Shown one piece after another: positions 37,486 to 51,400 of a DNA stretch of 64,000 nt. The DNA is from Mansonella perstans (Eukaryota; Nematoda; Chromadorea; Rhabditida; Onchocercidae), in the NCBI GenBank assembly GCA_037074765.1, contig JBAMDO010000015.1, forward strand, positions 124,001-188,000, read 5' to 3'. The notes beneath the pieces were generated by a model, which worked only from the letters and a program-made list of their open reading frames with translations, did no database searches and was not told the origin of the DNA. A program made the position numbers and the translations under genes. Every line of letters starts with the position of its first letter. Position 1 is the first letter of the stretch.

Positions 37486-39840
37486 ATGCCTACGGATTTT
37501 TACTTCAGCGGATCTCTTCTTATTCCCTTGATTGTCCTGCAAATTCCTGATGTCACAGCAATAATGAACCCAGTTTTTGGCAATGCAGGAAATTCAGTGG
37601 AACATGGCATTCAATATGGTCGAACGAATTTTTCATGCTTCAATGGTGGCTCATTAATTAATGTCAGTTATTTCGTTTCTAAACAGTCAACAAAAAAGTT
37701 CATTTTTGCTGAAATATTTTATTAAAAGAGAATTAATTCCACCAGAATTTCGGTATTCAGTTTCAGTTTCAATCCTACTTTTTGAATTTTGTCCCAACTT
37801 TATTCTCTAATCAAATGAATTTTCTGAACTTCAAAGTAACAATTGATGGAATCTATGAATAAAATGTGAGAATATGAAGGAGTGTGATTTGCTTTCAGAA
37901 GAGAAATAAAATTTTGATTCAGCGCAGTGAATTTAAAAATCTATAATCAATACTCTGACTTTTGAATAATTCATGTGCGAATGACTTGACAGCATTACAT
38001 GAGTAAAAGCAAGGTGCATATTTCACCAAATGAAGATGGAAAATTGATTCTTTCCTATCAAATTGTAATTCATGTGGAATTTTTTTTAGGAAGATCCCGA
38101 TCCCAAATCTCTTGAAGTTAATAGTCAATTACTCTAAATTATCCAAATTAGTTCATTTCAAAAAAAAATCTAACAACTTATCATCACAACTTGATCACCA
38201 ATATTTAGATTATGCAAACTGATCTCGAAAATTGATTTGTCTTATAGATTCAGTTATGATTTATCTTGGCAGAATATTAAATGTTTGTGTGTATTGATAA
38301 ATTAGAAATACCAATAAAATTAGCAATTTTGTTAATGGAATTGCAATAATATTTTCAAGAAATCCAATTCTATTAAATAATTATGCTTTGATTAAGAATT
38401 AAATTTTGAAAATAGCAAGCATTGGACTACTGTAGCAATTTTAAGTTGGGGATAATTCATAGAATATGTTAAATGTTCCATTTCGTTGCGTTATTACCAC
38501 AACAGATTAAAATTTAATTCATTTATAGGGCAAATGTTACTGCCAAGAACGATTTGAAGGTGAAGCATGCGAAATTGAGCCATGCTTACACGGTGGTAAA
38601 AAATCAAAGACCGGCAAATGTCATTGCCCGTATGGTTTGATCGGTAATTATTCGTTAATTCGTTTTAGAGATTTTGTTCAATAAGATTTCATAAAATAAT
38701 CCATGCCAACTTTTAGTTTTATTAATATTTTGAAATTTCGCAATGAAATTTTTATTTCTGAACAAAATTTTTTGCCTAATTTCATTAATCACTAAATAGC
38801 AAAAGATGGATGTAATTCTTCAATGGTTTGTGAAATTCATTCTAGGTGAAAGGTGTGAGAAGGTGACGCAATGTGCCGAAGGCAAAGGGAAGCTAGAAAA
38901 CGGTCGGTGTAAATGCAAAGATCGATGGAGCGGAGTATTTTGTCAATCTCGAATGTGTCATAATGGAATTTCTGTTGGATCTGGAGGGCAGGTAATGCAA
39001 AGATGGAACTCGAAATTTTAGAAATAAAATTCTAATTTTTCAAAGCAGATTTCTTCAATTTATTTGTAATTAGTTAAAAAGTTTAAAGAATAGTGCAAAT
39101 TTTAAAAATTTCAAAAAAGCGGGAAATCTTATTTCTTGTCTGTTAATGAATTAAATGGAATCGAACAGTTAATGTTTTTATTCAGATGGGTAGCTTCTGT
39201 CTTTGTGATATTGGTTTCACTGGTCCATTTTGTGAAACACCAATCGAATGCATCCATGGTAGTATTACGGTAGAGAATATCTGTTCTTGCGCACCAAACT
39301 GGGCCGGTGAAAATTGCAGTCAATGTGCTTACGGTAGATCTTGCATTCACAGTTCATTAGCAGAATTAGTGAAGAGATGGAGTAAAAATATTAAGTTCTT
39401 AAAAAATCATAATAAGAATTATGTTATTAAAGAATTATTGATAATTAAGAAATAAAATAATCAGGAAATTTCATTAGAATTAGAGTTTGGAACTTTTAAA
39501 AGGGATACAAGCGTTTAATCGTACAATTTATTTTGCAGTTCAAATGTTATATAGTGAACTTTTTGTTATAGTAAATGATCATTTGAAAACATATTAATGA
39601 TAAATTGGTTATATTTTTTTAGGATATCAGTTGATCGATGATGATTGTAAGGCGATCGTCACAGAAAATTCTCTAGTGGCCGTACAGAATTCAAAAGCAG
39701 TGACATTATGGTCTCTTATTTTGGTAATTGCAGCAGCATCCTTTTCTATGATACTTATTGCTGCCGTAATTATGATTTATATCAAAAATTGCAAAAGTAA
39801 GCCAAGTAGGGTTGGCTCCGATGCCGGAACTGATGTCTAG
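37486..39840 (+). CDS. Type I membrane protein with five four-cysteine EGF-like modules
   Basis: Exons 37486-37662, 38529-38643, 38846-38991, 39186-39333 and 39623-39840 join in phase to give 267 residues. Residues 1-25 look like a signal peptide (hydrophobic LLIPLIVL core). Five modules follow, starting at Cys51, Cys78, Cys107, Cys135 and Cys168. Each has the form C-x10-15-C-x-C-x8-C, with Gly or aromatic residues before the last Cys. Cys193 and Cys204 precede a transmembrane segment at about 223-249. The short cytoplasmic tail (250-267) is basic near the membrane and ends GTDV. The topology suggests a cell-surface or secreted-pathway protein with a role in adhesion or signalling; no specific ortholog is recognised. 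The start is chosen because it precedes the signal peptide and follows a splice acceptor. Introns fall between or within modules. Confidence 0.88.
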
Positions 39841-40162
39841 ATAAAGTTGTTCGATTATTTCTTCATATTTTTTTAGCAAAATTCTGAATTCCAAATATTT
39901 GAATTAAGTTTTCATCTCTATATTTCCTTGGTTTCACTTCTTTCTTTATGATACAATTGTTGGAAGTAAAAGATTTGATACATTTCAAATCTGAATACTT
40001 TCAGTCTCTTGCTCTGCTGACAACTCATTAAATTTGTGCCAAAGGGTGGAAATTAAATAAGGAAAGAGTGTATGATGCAAATGTCATCTCTCTGTCATTT
40101 GCATATTGACAAGGTTACTCCGCAATTCTTTTATTGCGTACAATTGAAATTCATAGAAATTT

Positions 40163-40168
40163 AATAAA
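40163..40168 (+). terminator. Candidate polyadenylation signal of the EGF gene
   Basis: AATAAA 323 nt after the EGF gene stop codon. Confidence 0.35.
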
Positions 40169-41517
40169 CATCGATGTTGCTTTTTAATATTTTTCATTTT
40201 TTAAGAAACATCACAGAAAAAGTCAAATATTTTTGGAAAAATATTACAATGTTTTGAAAATATATGAATGGATTTTCAAACTTTGAATACTTTCATGCTA
40301 TGATCTATACCTGAAAAGGTAGTAAAATTAATAGCTTAGTTTCAATTATTTTTTTCAGTTTGAGTCGCTCATTTTTATTGATTTTATTCCTCCTTCTCAT
40401 TTCTTCCAGATATCATTTCATTTAAAACTGCCTCACTCATTAATCATTCATTAATCAATTGTTATATCTTGTACATCATTGACAATTTTCAACACTGCCA
40501 TCATTTATCTTTCTACTTAGGTCAAATTTCAGTCATTTTTTTTATAAATTAGATACTCATTTTAATATCAAATTTATCACGGCATTATTTGTATTATTCT
40601 CTCCAAATAAAGTCCTGATTTCGATATTTTTAAATTTGAGACTTTTTTAAAAATTGTTATTTAAGGCTGAAAAAAAAAAAAATTGTAAAATTATTGATTT
40701 CTTAGATATATTGTACGATTTGACAAATGTTGCTTTTCAAATTTCACAGTATTATCAATTCATCTGAGCAAGGTATTGAAACTTGCATTTTCTTCTATGT
40801 ATATATATTTTTTTGGTATGAATTTGTTTCGGAAAGAAATTTGGAAATTTTTTGATTAAATTGTCGCGAAATATCCTACAGTTTATCTGTCATGAAATAA
40901 TTTACAGTTTCTGCCGCTGTTTACAAATTTTATCATAATTGGTTTATGTGCTTGCTTCAGCAAAAAATAACTCGTTTATGTTACGTAAGCGTTCTTAAAA
41001 TGCTCTTGCACGCTATACAGATGATCATTGTTGAACATTGCCAGTATGACGGAGGTGATATTTCGATAAATATATCGATTTAAATTTTGATAAGATGAAT
41101 ATCTTTATAAGCACATTAATCTATGGTTTGTTTAAGTCACGATTAGTATCCCTATTTTCTGACTCAGACCGTATAGAAAAATTTTTCAAGGCATTCTTTC
41201 ATCTCATTCCTTCGGCGAAATTCCGATTCAAGTGGTTCGTGAAAGTTTCCAAACAGTTTTATTGGAAATCGCTTGAATGTAATTTGTCCTTGACATATTA
41301 ATCAAGATGAATTAGTGTTACATTAGTTCAGAAGTTTCAAAAATACATCCGAGAATGTAAATCATATTTTCACTAAGTTCTTTAGGAAACTCAAATATGG
41401 ATTTTAAATCTATTATAATGTAAAATGGGTCCCTTACTCTTAACGACTTGAAGATTTCATTTAAAAATTAATATATTTAATAAGTTAATCTCACTACTAA
41501 TATTAAGCCATATTAGC

Positions 41518-41598
41518 AAAAAGTGTACCGCAATTGCAATACAACTGCATACCACGCCAAAAAGTGATTAACGGCGTCAGTTACTGCGGCACTTGTTA
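41518..41598. repeat. Short inverted-repeat island related to 22471-22540
   Basis: The left end (AAAAGTGTACCGCAATTGC) and the reverse complement of the right end (AACAAGTGCCGCAGTAAC) are similar. The internal CCACGCC and GGCGTCAG blocks also pair partly. The right end shares AAGTGCCGCAG with 22471 in opposite orientation. Confidence 0.5.
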
Positions 41599-42200
41599 AA
41601 TCAGTTATACGTAAAATATTTCAATTTGACATCCTAATGAATTTATTTCAATACAACATCAAATGTTATGAACCCGTCGTGCAGAAACATGGCTAACAAA
41701 TATGGTGTCTCCTAATTGAAATTCAAATTAAGGTCAAGAAACTGGTCAATTTTAGATATAATTCTCAAAATTGAAATTTGGACATTACCCAAGAAAGTGT
41801 CTACACTTTTATTTTCGAATAGAATGAAAGGAAAATGGTCATAGTTTTGATTTATAAATCGAAAATGAAAATAGATATGAGTCTGATTCAGTGTAATTTA
41901 AAATTGCCAATGATTCTGGGATGAAAATATTCAATCATGTAAGGCATAAGCATAAACTGTAAGCATAGTGTACTTTTAGAAGAAACTCAATTTAAAAACT
42001 TCCTCTAAATTGCACTTAAATCATAGATGATTTAATACCATCATTTGCTGAAAGATCAATTACTTTTACCACCTTTTCTTATAGATTCTATATCTCTCGT
42101 TCTACTACTGTAGCTTAAATCCAAATATGATTAGGGAAAATTCAAGAAATAGTTTTCATCAAATTTAGGAAATAAAATGCTATTTTCTCAACTTCTTCTT

Positions 42201-42218
42201 AATCACTTATAAGTGATT
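42201..42218. repeat. Perfect 18-bp palindrome
   Basis: AATCACTTATAAGTGATT is its own reverse complement. No function is evident. Confidence 0.8.
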
Positions 42219-43961
42219 ATCTCTCCTCAGTTATTCATAGATATTTCCGTCGAATAAGTTGTAAATTGCAAATGATAATTTTCAATGCGCAAAGAATTTC
42301 AAGTGATCTAATTAGATGAAAGGAAAAGCAAAGATCCAAAACTTGATTGAAAGATTAATTATTTCTCGGCTTCTTTAGTTAGCTTTAAGTTTATATTAGA
42401 CAGCTGATCAAACGCATCCTTTTGCAAATTACCTAATTAATTTACCTGATCAATTAATTTTTTTGGAAACTACCTACCAAATTACCTAATTAATTAATTT
42501 TACAAATTACCTAATTTACAACGAATTATCGATAATTAATTAAATTGTTTGTTCAGAATAATTCCCTTGCACAAATCTACAATTTTATATATTGGAGTGT
42601 ATGCTAATTTCATTCATACTAATAAAAATTTCACAGTTTCCAATTTCTAATTGAAACTTTTCGGTTTGCACATCAATTATTGAGAGCAAAAAAAAGAGAT
42701 GAAAATCGAGTGCTTATAATGCTAATATCCTGATTATTTTGTATCAAATACAGAGATGGATATTTTCGCAGTGGTAGATCTTTGTGATCTGCTCTGCGAT
42801 ATATCGCAATGATTGAAACCCGATAAAATAGCAAACCATTACAAGGTGGCAGGTTTCTGTGCGATCATAACATAATGTTCCATTATAATGTCTTATATAG
42901 TGCTTGGGATTAGTTTTGCTTTTGTAATAAGTTCATAGGTTACAAGATACTTTATCGAAATTTCCACTTCTTTCAATTTAGATAGCTTAAGAATGAAAAG
43001 AAATCGCAAAAAACTGTTAAATTAATTTCAGTAATTTTTAGAAATTTAAAAGACTGTATGTTTAATTTTGAGCTGATAGAATTCTCAAAATATAACTTTA
43101 GAAAAATCAATTTTATAATTTACAATAAGAATATGAGAGTTAAGGAAATGTTCAAGTTGAAAAATAAACGGAAATATATCATTGTTGCATATCTTTTGTT
43201 TGTTTTTTTTTATCACTACAATAAAAAATTATCAATATTGTGGATGAAAAGTGAAATTTTATCAATAAATATTCTGTTAGAGCTATAACAATTATAAAAT
43301 TAGGAAAGGAAAGAAAATTTTACAGTGTGTAAGGGTGTGTCATTTTAAATCCTATTTAAATTAGATTGCATGTTAGATCCTTGAAATTTTTTGCAAATTA
43401 TAATGATTAGTGATTACTTGACAATTTTATAAATTTTTTTTTGTCACAAAAAATGCATTCTAGCATAGCTTTTAGAACACTGTAATTAAACATTATTTTG
43501 GTATGCTCAAATCCTATATAATTTTTCTGGAGGTCATTCAATACACGAAATTTTGTTGTCTACCGTATAGAAGGGTATTGATGGAAGTATCTGTCGTATA
43601 TTCATTAAAGAAACTGAATAAAATATGATATAATATCTCTTAAGTGTATGATATAGATGCATTACTATGTATCTATGTATCCATTGAAAACTATTGCATG
43701 TCCTTTTCCAAAACCATCAACTAGTTTTATCCTTCTACCTATGAAAATAACCTAAAGTAGTTCATTTTTGTAATGCAATAAGAAAATAGTTGAAATATGG
43801 GAAAAGTGATATTGTTGTATTTTAGATGAAAATAAACTGTACTCTACTTACACGTGATAAATGCTATCGTGCAACCTGGCAGATTGTAAATGATCTACTA
43901 ATTTGAATGAATTCATCATCCGTAGTGCAAAGCAAAAAACTAGAAATCATTTGTTTTTCTG

Positions 43962-43988
43962 AAAAAAAAAAAAAAAAAAAAAAAAAAA
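43962..43988. repeat. Poly-A tract (27 bp)
   Basis: Uninterrupted A run. No gene-like or retroelement sequence abuts it. Confidence 0.9.
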
Positions 43989-45456
43989 CTAAGAATGATT
44001 AATGAGATGATATTTTTGGCTAATTATCCAATTCATAGGTCTCCGCACATATCCTATCGTGAAGTGATATTTTACAGAAGCATTAGCATTATTCCATGCT
44101 TATCTGCTTACTTGAAGACCTAACTCTAAGAAATTCATGTAAAATTGCAAACTATAATATTTATTATTCAGTTTAAAATTAATTTTACCAGTATAGCCGT
44201 AATTAACATAAGCATATAAGTGAGAGGAAAAATGTGGGAATCTCCTGGTTGAAATTTGCAACGTTGAAATTCGAGAAATTACATTTCAAATCATCAATAC
44301 CTCCACTAATGACTAAGCGAATTTTCATCTCTATACAGCATTACCCTCTTGGTCAACTTCTTTTAAAAAAAAAAGCAAGTAATATTAATTCGTAATTGTT
44401 TTCTTTTTCTAGGAAAATAATTTTTCTTACCAGTGATTTTCCAGTTTTCAGGTTTCAGAATGTGAAAAAAATTATTCTATGCTTTTAACAACATTTCAAC
44501 GAAATTTTAATTTTTTCATAGGACTAAACAATTTTTTTTTAAATTGAACATTTAAAAGAAATTTATGAAATGACTATCTATGAAATATGAAGTAGTAGCA
44601 ATATTATAATGAAGATCAGACACTAAGTAGAGAATAATTGATAAGATGTAAGAAAATTAGAAACAATCGAATTTAATCATATAGTATTTCTTTTCTTAGC
44701 TCTTTCTTACTTCTTCCTAAGCAAAGGTATAAGTGAAAATGTACTAGATATATTTTCAAAGTACAATAATCAATTATGCCATAAGAAGTATTGGCTATAT
44801 TTCCAAGGTACAATCAGTTATGCCATAAAAAAAAATACTTACAGAACATAGAGAATATCATATCGAATCAAATATCGAATCAAAAAAAAATACTTATCAA
44901 AAAGATGGCTCAACAAAAAAAAGTGGAATTTGCTCAACGAAAATGGTTTTTTTCTTGTAGATAAAATTAAATTTAGAGAAATGAATGGAAGCATAGAATT
45001 ATACAATAGCAGAGTGCAATTGCAATTTCTTATGAATTTTTGTGTTTCAAACTGGAGAGTTTTATGATATGTTACTCTATCTAAATTTTTATCTTTTCTA
45101 ATCAAATAGCACAGAATTTAAAGCTGATTGGGAAAATTATTAAGTCAGCTAAAGGGCATAATGATTTTTTTAATCAGTGCCGGGACAAACAGTTACTAAA
45201 ATTCTTTTTTTTGCAAAAACCTAAGCATAATTATATCTGAAGTAAATAAATCTGGTATTATTGTGAATGATTTTTAATGATCACTTAATCAACGTAAATC
45301 TTCGTTCACAGTCATGAATTAAAATCATCAAAAAGATGATCAACAGATTTTCAAAATTATAATACATTAAACTATGTTAATAAGTTCAAAAATTTTTCAA
45401 ACACGCACAATCTTTAACAATCCTAATTTTTAGAGAAGTTTACTCTTCACTGTAAG

Positions 45457-48400
45457 TTATAGTGCAGTCGATATAACTGAAGATATACCATGTACTAACA
45501 GTGTTGGTGGTAAATCATTAGTCAAATGCCTTATTACTTCCAAATACTGTTCACTTCGCGAAATCTAAAAAAATAAATTAATCAATTAGTTAAATCAGAG
45601 ATATGCAAAAAAAACATCATTATTAGACGACTTGTTATTTAAATTCTATGTTCGCTAGTTTATAATCATCAACAAAAATCAGTAAATCTTAATTTACACC
45701 ACATTTTTGCTTCTTTTTTCCAGTTCTCTCATCAATCAAGTGCCTTATTACCTCTTATAAGTCATCATACTAACACCTAGATTATTTCATATTTAGTTTA
45801 TGAATATGTACTCTAATTATTCCTCATTTCCAATATGTTTCGAAGAAATGGAAAAATTACATCTTTTGGTGGAGTTGGCAAATTCAACAAGCATACAGCT
45901 GCAGCACCACTGTTTTTTTTGATTAAATCATTCAGAGCTGTCAAATAAGGCAATGGCAAATCAACTGATTCTCTGCAACAGAAGACTCTGTTATCTTTGA
46001 ATTATACAATATAAATTCAAAGTGGAGAAACATAAAATAAACACTGCAAAGGAAGGAGTACCAGAATTAATAAGCATCAACTTTATTAACTTTCAAATAC
46101 CTTAATGGAGAGGATGGACTGTCACAGCCAAGATGACACACAACATGATCCCATGGTGTCACCAATGATTTCGCATTTATTCGAAGATGTGCCAGCATTT
46201 GCTTCAGTTGTCGCTCACGCCTCTGCATATCCTGCAACAAAACATATTTAAACAAACAAATAGCACAGGACAGGAAATCGCATTCACTATTCCTTCCAGT
46301 ATAAATTTAATTTAAAACGCTCCACCTTCGCGATTTATCTCTAAATTTAAGGTACATCCGATTAAAAAATCCACTATTTCCCAATGCCAAGTTTTCCTAT
46401 AAAAAACGACTTGGATAAGTGAGCGAAATGTTATATGCACGTAGTGATAATACAAAGAAAATCAGTCTAGGTGTGTTAAGCAGCGAGGAGCATAACAGTG
46501 CATAATTTTTTGATAAAACTAGGACAAGATTGCCAGAATCAGCCTCAGCAGACTGGTAAGCCATAACGTCTGCACATCTGATAATATAAAAGTTCATTTA
46601 AAACCATTTAAAGTGAAATTTTAAAAAGAACATGAGCAAACAATAAATGTAGGAAAGGTCTGAGGGACGAGGAAATATTCAATTAATACAGACCTGTAAG
46701 CTATTAACACAGATAAAAACGCGCAGAACTGATGATGATCGCCACCGAGTACTCATCGATAGTATACAAGCCATTTGGAGCAAGAAAAGAGAACTGAAAA
46801 ATATTTAAGTATCTTCATAAAAAGAAACCAACAGCACAAGATCATCCTTTGGTAAGTCAAAAGAAGTGTTGAACTCAATTACTGTATGACTGCACAGCAA
46901 ATAAATTCGTCTTTATTATTGATGATAAAAGAGAAATATTTAAGAATTGCCAAAAAAAAATTCATTCTGAGACTAAGGAACATGATTTTAAAGAAGAAAC
47001 GCCGCAACTTAAAAACGTACCTGTTACCCCAGCCAAGTCCTGTTTCACTGGGTTTTTGTATAAATACTGGCCAAACGTCGATGAATCTCTTTTGACCATT
47101 CCCGCCCCTGAAATATAACAAGGAAAAAATGGACAAAAAACTCTGAAAAACATAACAAGAATGAGTTGAATATCCAAGCGTCTGTAGGAATTACTGGTCT
47201 CCTAAACAATCTTAAAAAAATATTATTTGTTGCGAACCTTGGGACATCTTTGTCTAGATGATTGAAATAGCGCGCAATGCATAAATTTTTATTGATATGA
47301 ATTACATCATTCAAAATGCGTACATATTCCTTGCTATCCAAGCGTTCATGCGAGCTATTGGGTTCCTGAAAAAAAACTGGAACCATAAGTTACAAAATTA
47401 AATTAACAGATAACCGAAATGAAACTCCGTCCACTGGAAACCTAGATGTTTCAAGAATGAATTATTTGTAAGTGTAAAATTTTATTCGTTTTGTTGACCT
47501 ACACAATTCACATGATATTCACTGATGTCTTGTAGGTATCTATATCACTATATTCAATGCTTCTTCACAGCACTGAAGAACATTTCACTGCGATATAGGA
47601 AATAAGCTAACTCTTCCAACCTACAACAATAAAGGAATTTCCACATCCAAAGGTTTATTACGTATGAAGTAGGAAGCGTTATTTTAAAAAGTTTTCGATG
47701 AGTGTGAAGGAAATTAGGACAGATTTCAGTAATATATATAACCCGACTGAATCAGAGTTTTTAAAAAAGCTATGGAAATTTCGGAGACGAATCTTCAAAA
47801 GTTTGGAGAAATTACAAAAAAAGTTACATAAAGAGAATGCGAAATGTTAGAATAGATAAACTCCTCCAAATAAAAGATTTGAAAGAAAAAACTAACACGG
47901 GGCATATAATCTGAAGCTGTAAAATACTCAACAACAGCAGCTCGATCGATACGAGAAAATCTAAGATCTTTCAGAAGACAAGATTCAGCAAGAGTAGTTT
48001 CTGTTCGAAAAGTTTCGTGAAAACCCAAGACAACAGTGTTCGGTTTCATAGCCCCCAAACCAGATAAGCGCATTAACTGAAATATAAGAAATCTATTATC
48101 CAGAATGTTCCACTTCTTTCCATTTATTCCAAGTGATCTTTATTGACTTTTACTATTGTAACATTTATAAAGTCCATCATTAAGAAGGAACAGTATTTTG
48201 TGTACATGCTGAAAAACATAACTTTACAATATTACTATTAAAAAATTCAAATCAATCTACAAATAACTAAGTGCTCCTGAGCTATTACAGTGCAAGTTTT
48301 TTTTTTTTTTTTTTAATTTCTAAATATCTTCTTCTCTAACTTCACTTTAGGTAATCAATATAAATGGAAAGGTTTACCTGTTGAATGCCTTCACGCACTG

Positions 48401-51400
48401 ATTTCGAAATAGTTAACTCAACGAAAGCTTTTAATTTCAAATAATCAATTAAAGATAACCAATACGGGAAAACCTGAAGATGAAAAATATAATTTTGTAA
48501 GCAATTGTTTGAAACAGTTAAAAAAGCTTATCAGCGCTATTAACAGGTTTTTTTTTTTCATTAAATGAAAATTAAATGGAAGTGATGATTCTACCATCAT
48601 AATGAATGATAATGAGCAATAGCCTTTAGAAGACTACTGAGAAATTAATTAATTATCTACCTCATGCAATGGGTCCAAATTCGGACTGCTATCATCTATG
48701 CTGCCTTTTTGCACGTGACCAATTACATATAAGCCACTTTTTTTCAAATCGTTGATAAAGTCCATAAGCGCACAAACACTAGCTGGACGACTTACAAGAA
48801 GAAGTATTTGAGGTCGCCAGTATCTGAAACAAAAAGGATATGACTTTGAAAATATAGCTGCATAAGATCTATCCTCTGCTTAAAAATAAAATACATACTT
48901 AACGTGTTCTTTGCGGACATCAAGGAGAAGAAGGTACTTTCGTACTTGATGATAGATCAAAGCTTGCGATATAGATCCCCAAGATCCTACTGGAGCCTGA
49001 AAGAATGTATCTCAACAATAATTTAAAAATACTGAAGATTAAGTGCTGAGACAAAATAAGAATACAAAAATAAACGTTAAAAGAGTACTTGATAATGCAG
49101 AATTATAATCAAGATCAAAAGCACAATGACGCCAATAGCACTCATAGCAGCATCAATGACCAACATCATTACAATTGTACTTATAACACCCACTGCGCAA
49201 GTATGCCATGTGAAATATTTAAAAGTTGGCCTAAACATGAATATTAAAAGTTCGTAAACGCTCCTATCACTAACATCAAGAAAAAGTGTAAATTTATTTA
49301 GGGCAGTGAGCAGTTTAATGAGGCTAAACCATGTATCCTTATCATCTTTTGCTTATCGTGCTAAAGAGAAGACTTAGATCTATATATGTTCACGGCAAAT
49401 AAATTTTCAAAAAAGCCTTGCCGAAAATTCGGAGCGCTTGTTAATTCCAATGCTAAGCAAGCAATATTAACGCCCATATATGATAGTAAGAAAAAAACGG
49501 ATGTTAGTTTGGCAATTCTATTCATCGCACCAATCAGGAAAACTAACTGAAACAAAAATAAACAAACATAACGTGGCATCAACATTCTCAACTTCGATTT
49601 TATCAATCAAAATGATAGCACTTGGTATGGTTAAACATACAAAGATACTTTGTGATGGAAGTGCCTTTCCTATCCCGTTAATCATATATCATGAAAAAGA
49701 GAAGTAAATTAAACACGAAACTTATTAAAATGGAACGTGCAGAGTATGCATTTAAAAAAGCTTCCTCAAGGCATGAATTCTATTACTTATACAGAAATTT
49801 GGAAAACAGAAACAATTCATAAAAACAAAGAACACAAACCACAACGCAAATCCATGAGATGATCACCGACGCGACAGGATTACCGCTACCAACTTCGATT
49901 TTCGCTGGATGAAGCAAGTAACCAAAAAGCTTATCATGTGCAACACGATTCAAAACACGTGATGCGCCAATCATATTACTCATAGACGAAAAAAATGTTG
50001 TCGAAAATATGCCAATAAGAATAAACGATGGCGAAATGTTAACATTCATCATGACCTTCAATTAATCACAAAATTACTAACGTGCGATACGAAAATTTTT
50101 AAGACCAGCAGAACAAATATTCTAAAAACACCGAATGAATATATAAAAAGGAAAAGATTTGAAATATCATACATCAAGAGATCTTAATTCAGAAATAATT
50201 AAAAGTGATGAAAGTTTACGGAATAATTCGACTGAAGTAATTCACGACTACATGTCGCAGCCGTCAAAAATGCCGTAATAATGTAAACAATTAATGTAAC
50301 GAAAACGGCCTGTACGGTGCCACGTGGAATGGAAACACATGGACGAGCCAATTCACCAGACATATTTGCGCCAGCCATCAGTCCTGCATTAATGTCTTCA
50401 TAAAAATTTGAAGAATTCTGGATCCGTAAGTCTTCATCTCTTTACTATCAACTTAAACTACGACAGTAAATTAAGCTTTTATCTGCTTATCACTCAACCT
50501 AGCAGTAAACTAAAAGAAACATGCAAACTGCTTAGCAGCGTTAATCATGACTTTCCAGATAAAAAAAAATTGCGAACTTTAAATCAAACACAATTTGGAA
50601 CTCACCAGTAATACCACTGAATATAATAGCAAACATCACAGCAAAATCAGTTGGCTTTGACGTTGTGTAATCAAATGTATAATTTGTCATCATGTTGTTT
50701 ATGAGAGTTTTGAACCTAAATTTGAATTCATATTCTATTCTTAAACAGACTTGCAAATAGAAAATAGCATGCTTTTCAGCTGAACTATATTCTATCCAAA
50801 AACAATTTCTCAAAAATCTCAACGTGTAATTTAGATATTTTAATTTTAGATATGAGAATATGAATCCTTATTTATCCAGTCCGAATGAAAAATAGAAAGG
50901 AAATTTAGTGTACAGTTAATTTATTATTATATGACTTTAAAATTTATAAATCTCCCAAAAGTCTGAATTTTAATTTCATCTCTATTCTGAATCTGTTTTA
51001 AAAATTACCTGAATCCTGTATACGGTGCTTCCAATGTCTGATTAAAGTCAGGTATCTTCTCAGAAGACGGGTCTGATAAATTTGATGGAACCTATGGAAA
51101 CGCTCCTTCTAGATGAAATATTTAAGAATAAGAAAAACTTGCAAAAAACTGAATCCTCGCCGAGAAATAAATAATCTCTGAATATCTACAGTAGCTGAAG
51201 AAGGACTTACCATATATGCGATTTCATTTGTTTTTGGTATCGGAACATTGAATGGTGCAACTATGAAGACTGATAACAAAAATGTAACATAGCAAACAGA
51301 AATAACACTGAATGTAATAAAAGCTGTTTTGGCAAACAATTCAGCTCCAAGAAGGCATAACAGCAACAGAACAAAAGAGACGAATCCACAGCACAGAAAT

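Larger units (their letters stand above)
39841..45456. other. AT-rich stretch, no gene seen
   Basis: Contains the probable 3' UTR of the EGF gene and the 3' flank of the SLC12 gene, which converge here. A 68-codon frame at 41095-41301 is the most protein-like but has no support. Other content: an inverted-repeat island at about 41518-41598, an 18-bp perfect palindrome at 42201-42218 and an A tract at 43962-43988. Confidence 0.55.

Noticed and set aside
46886..47386. Several overlapping frames on both strands
   Set aside because: They are alternative frames or intron read-through around two true SLC12 exons (47021-47107 and 47238-47365).
49480..49707. Plus-strand 75-codon frame
   Set aside because: It is antisense to an SLC12 exon.
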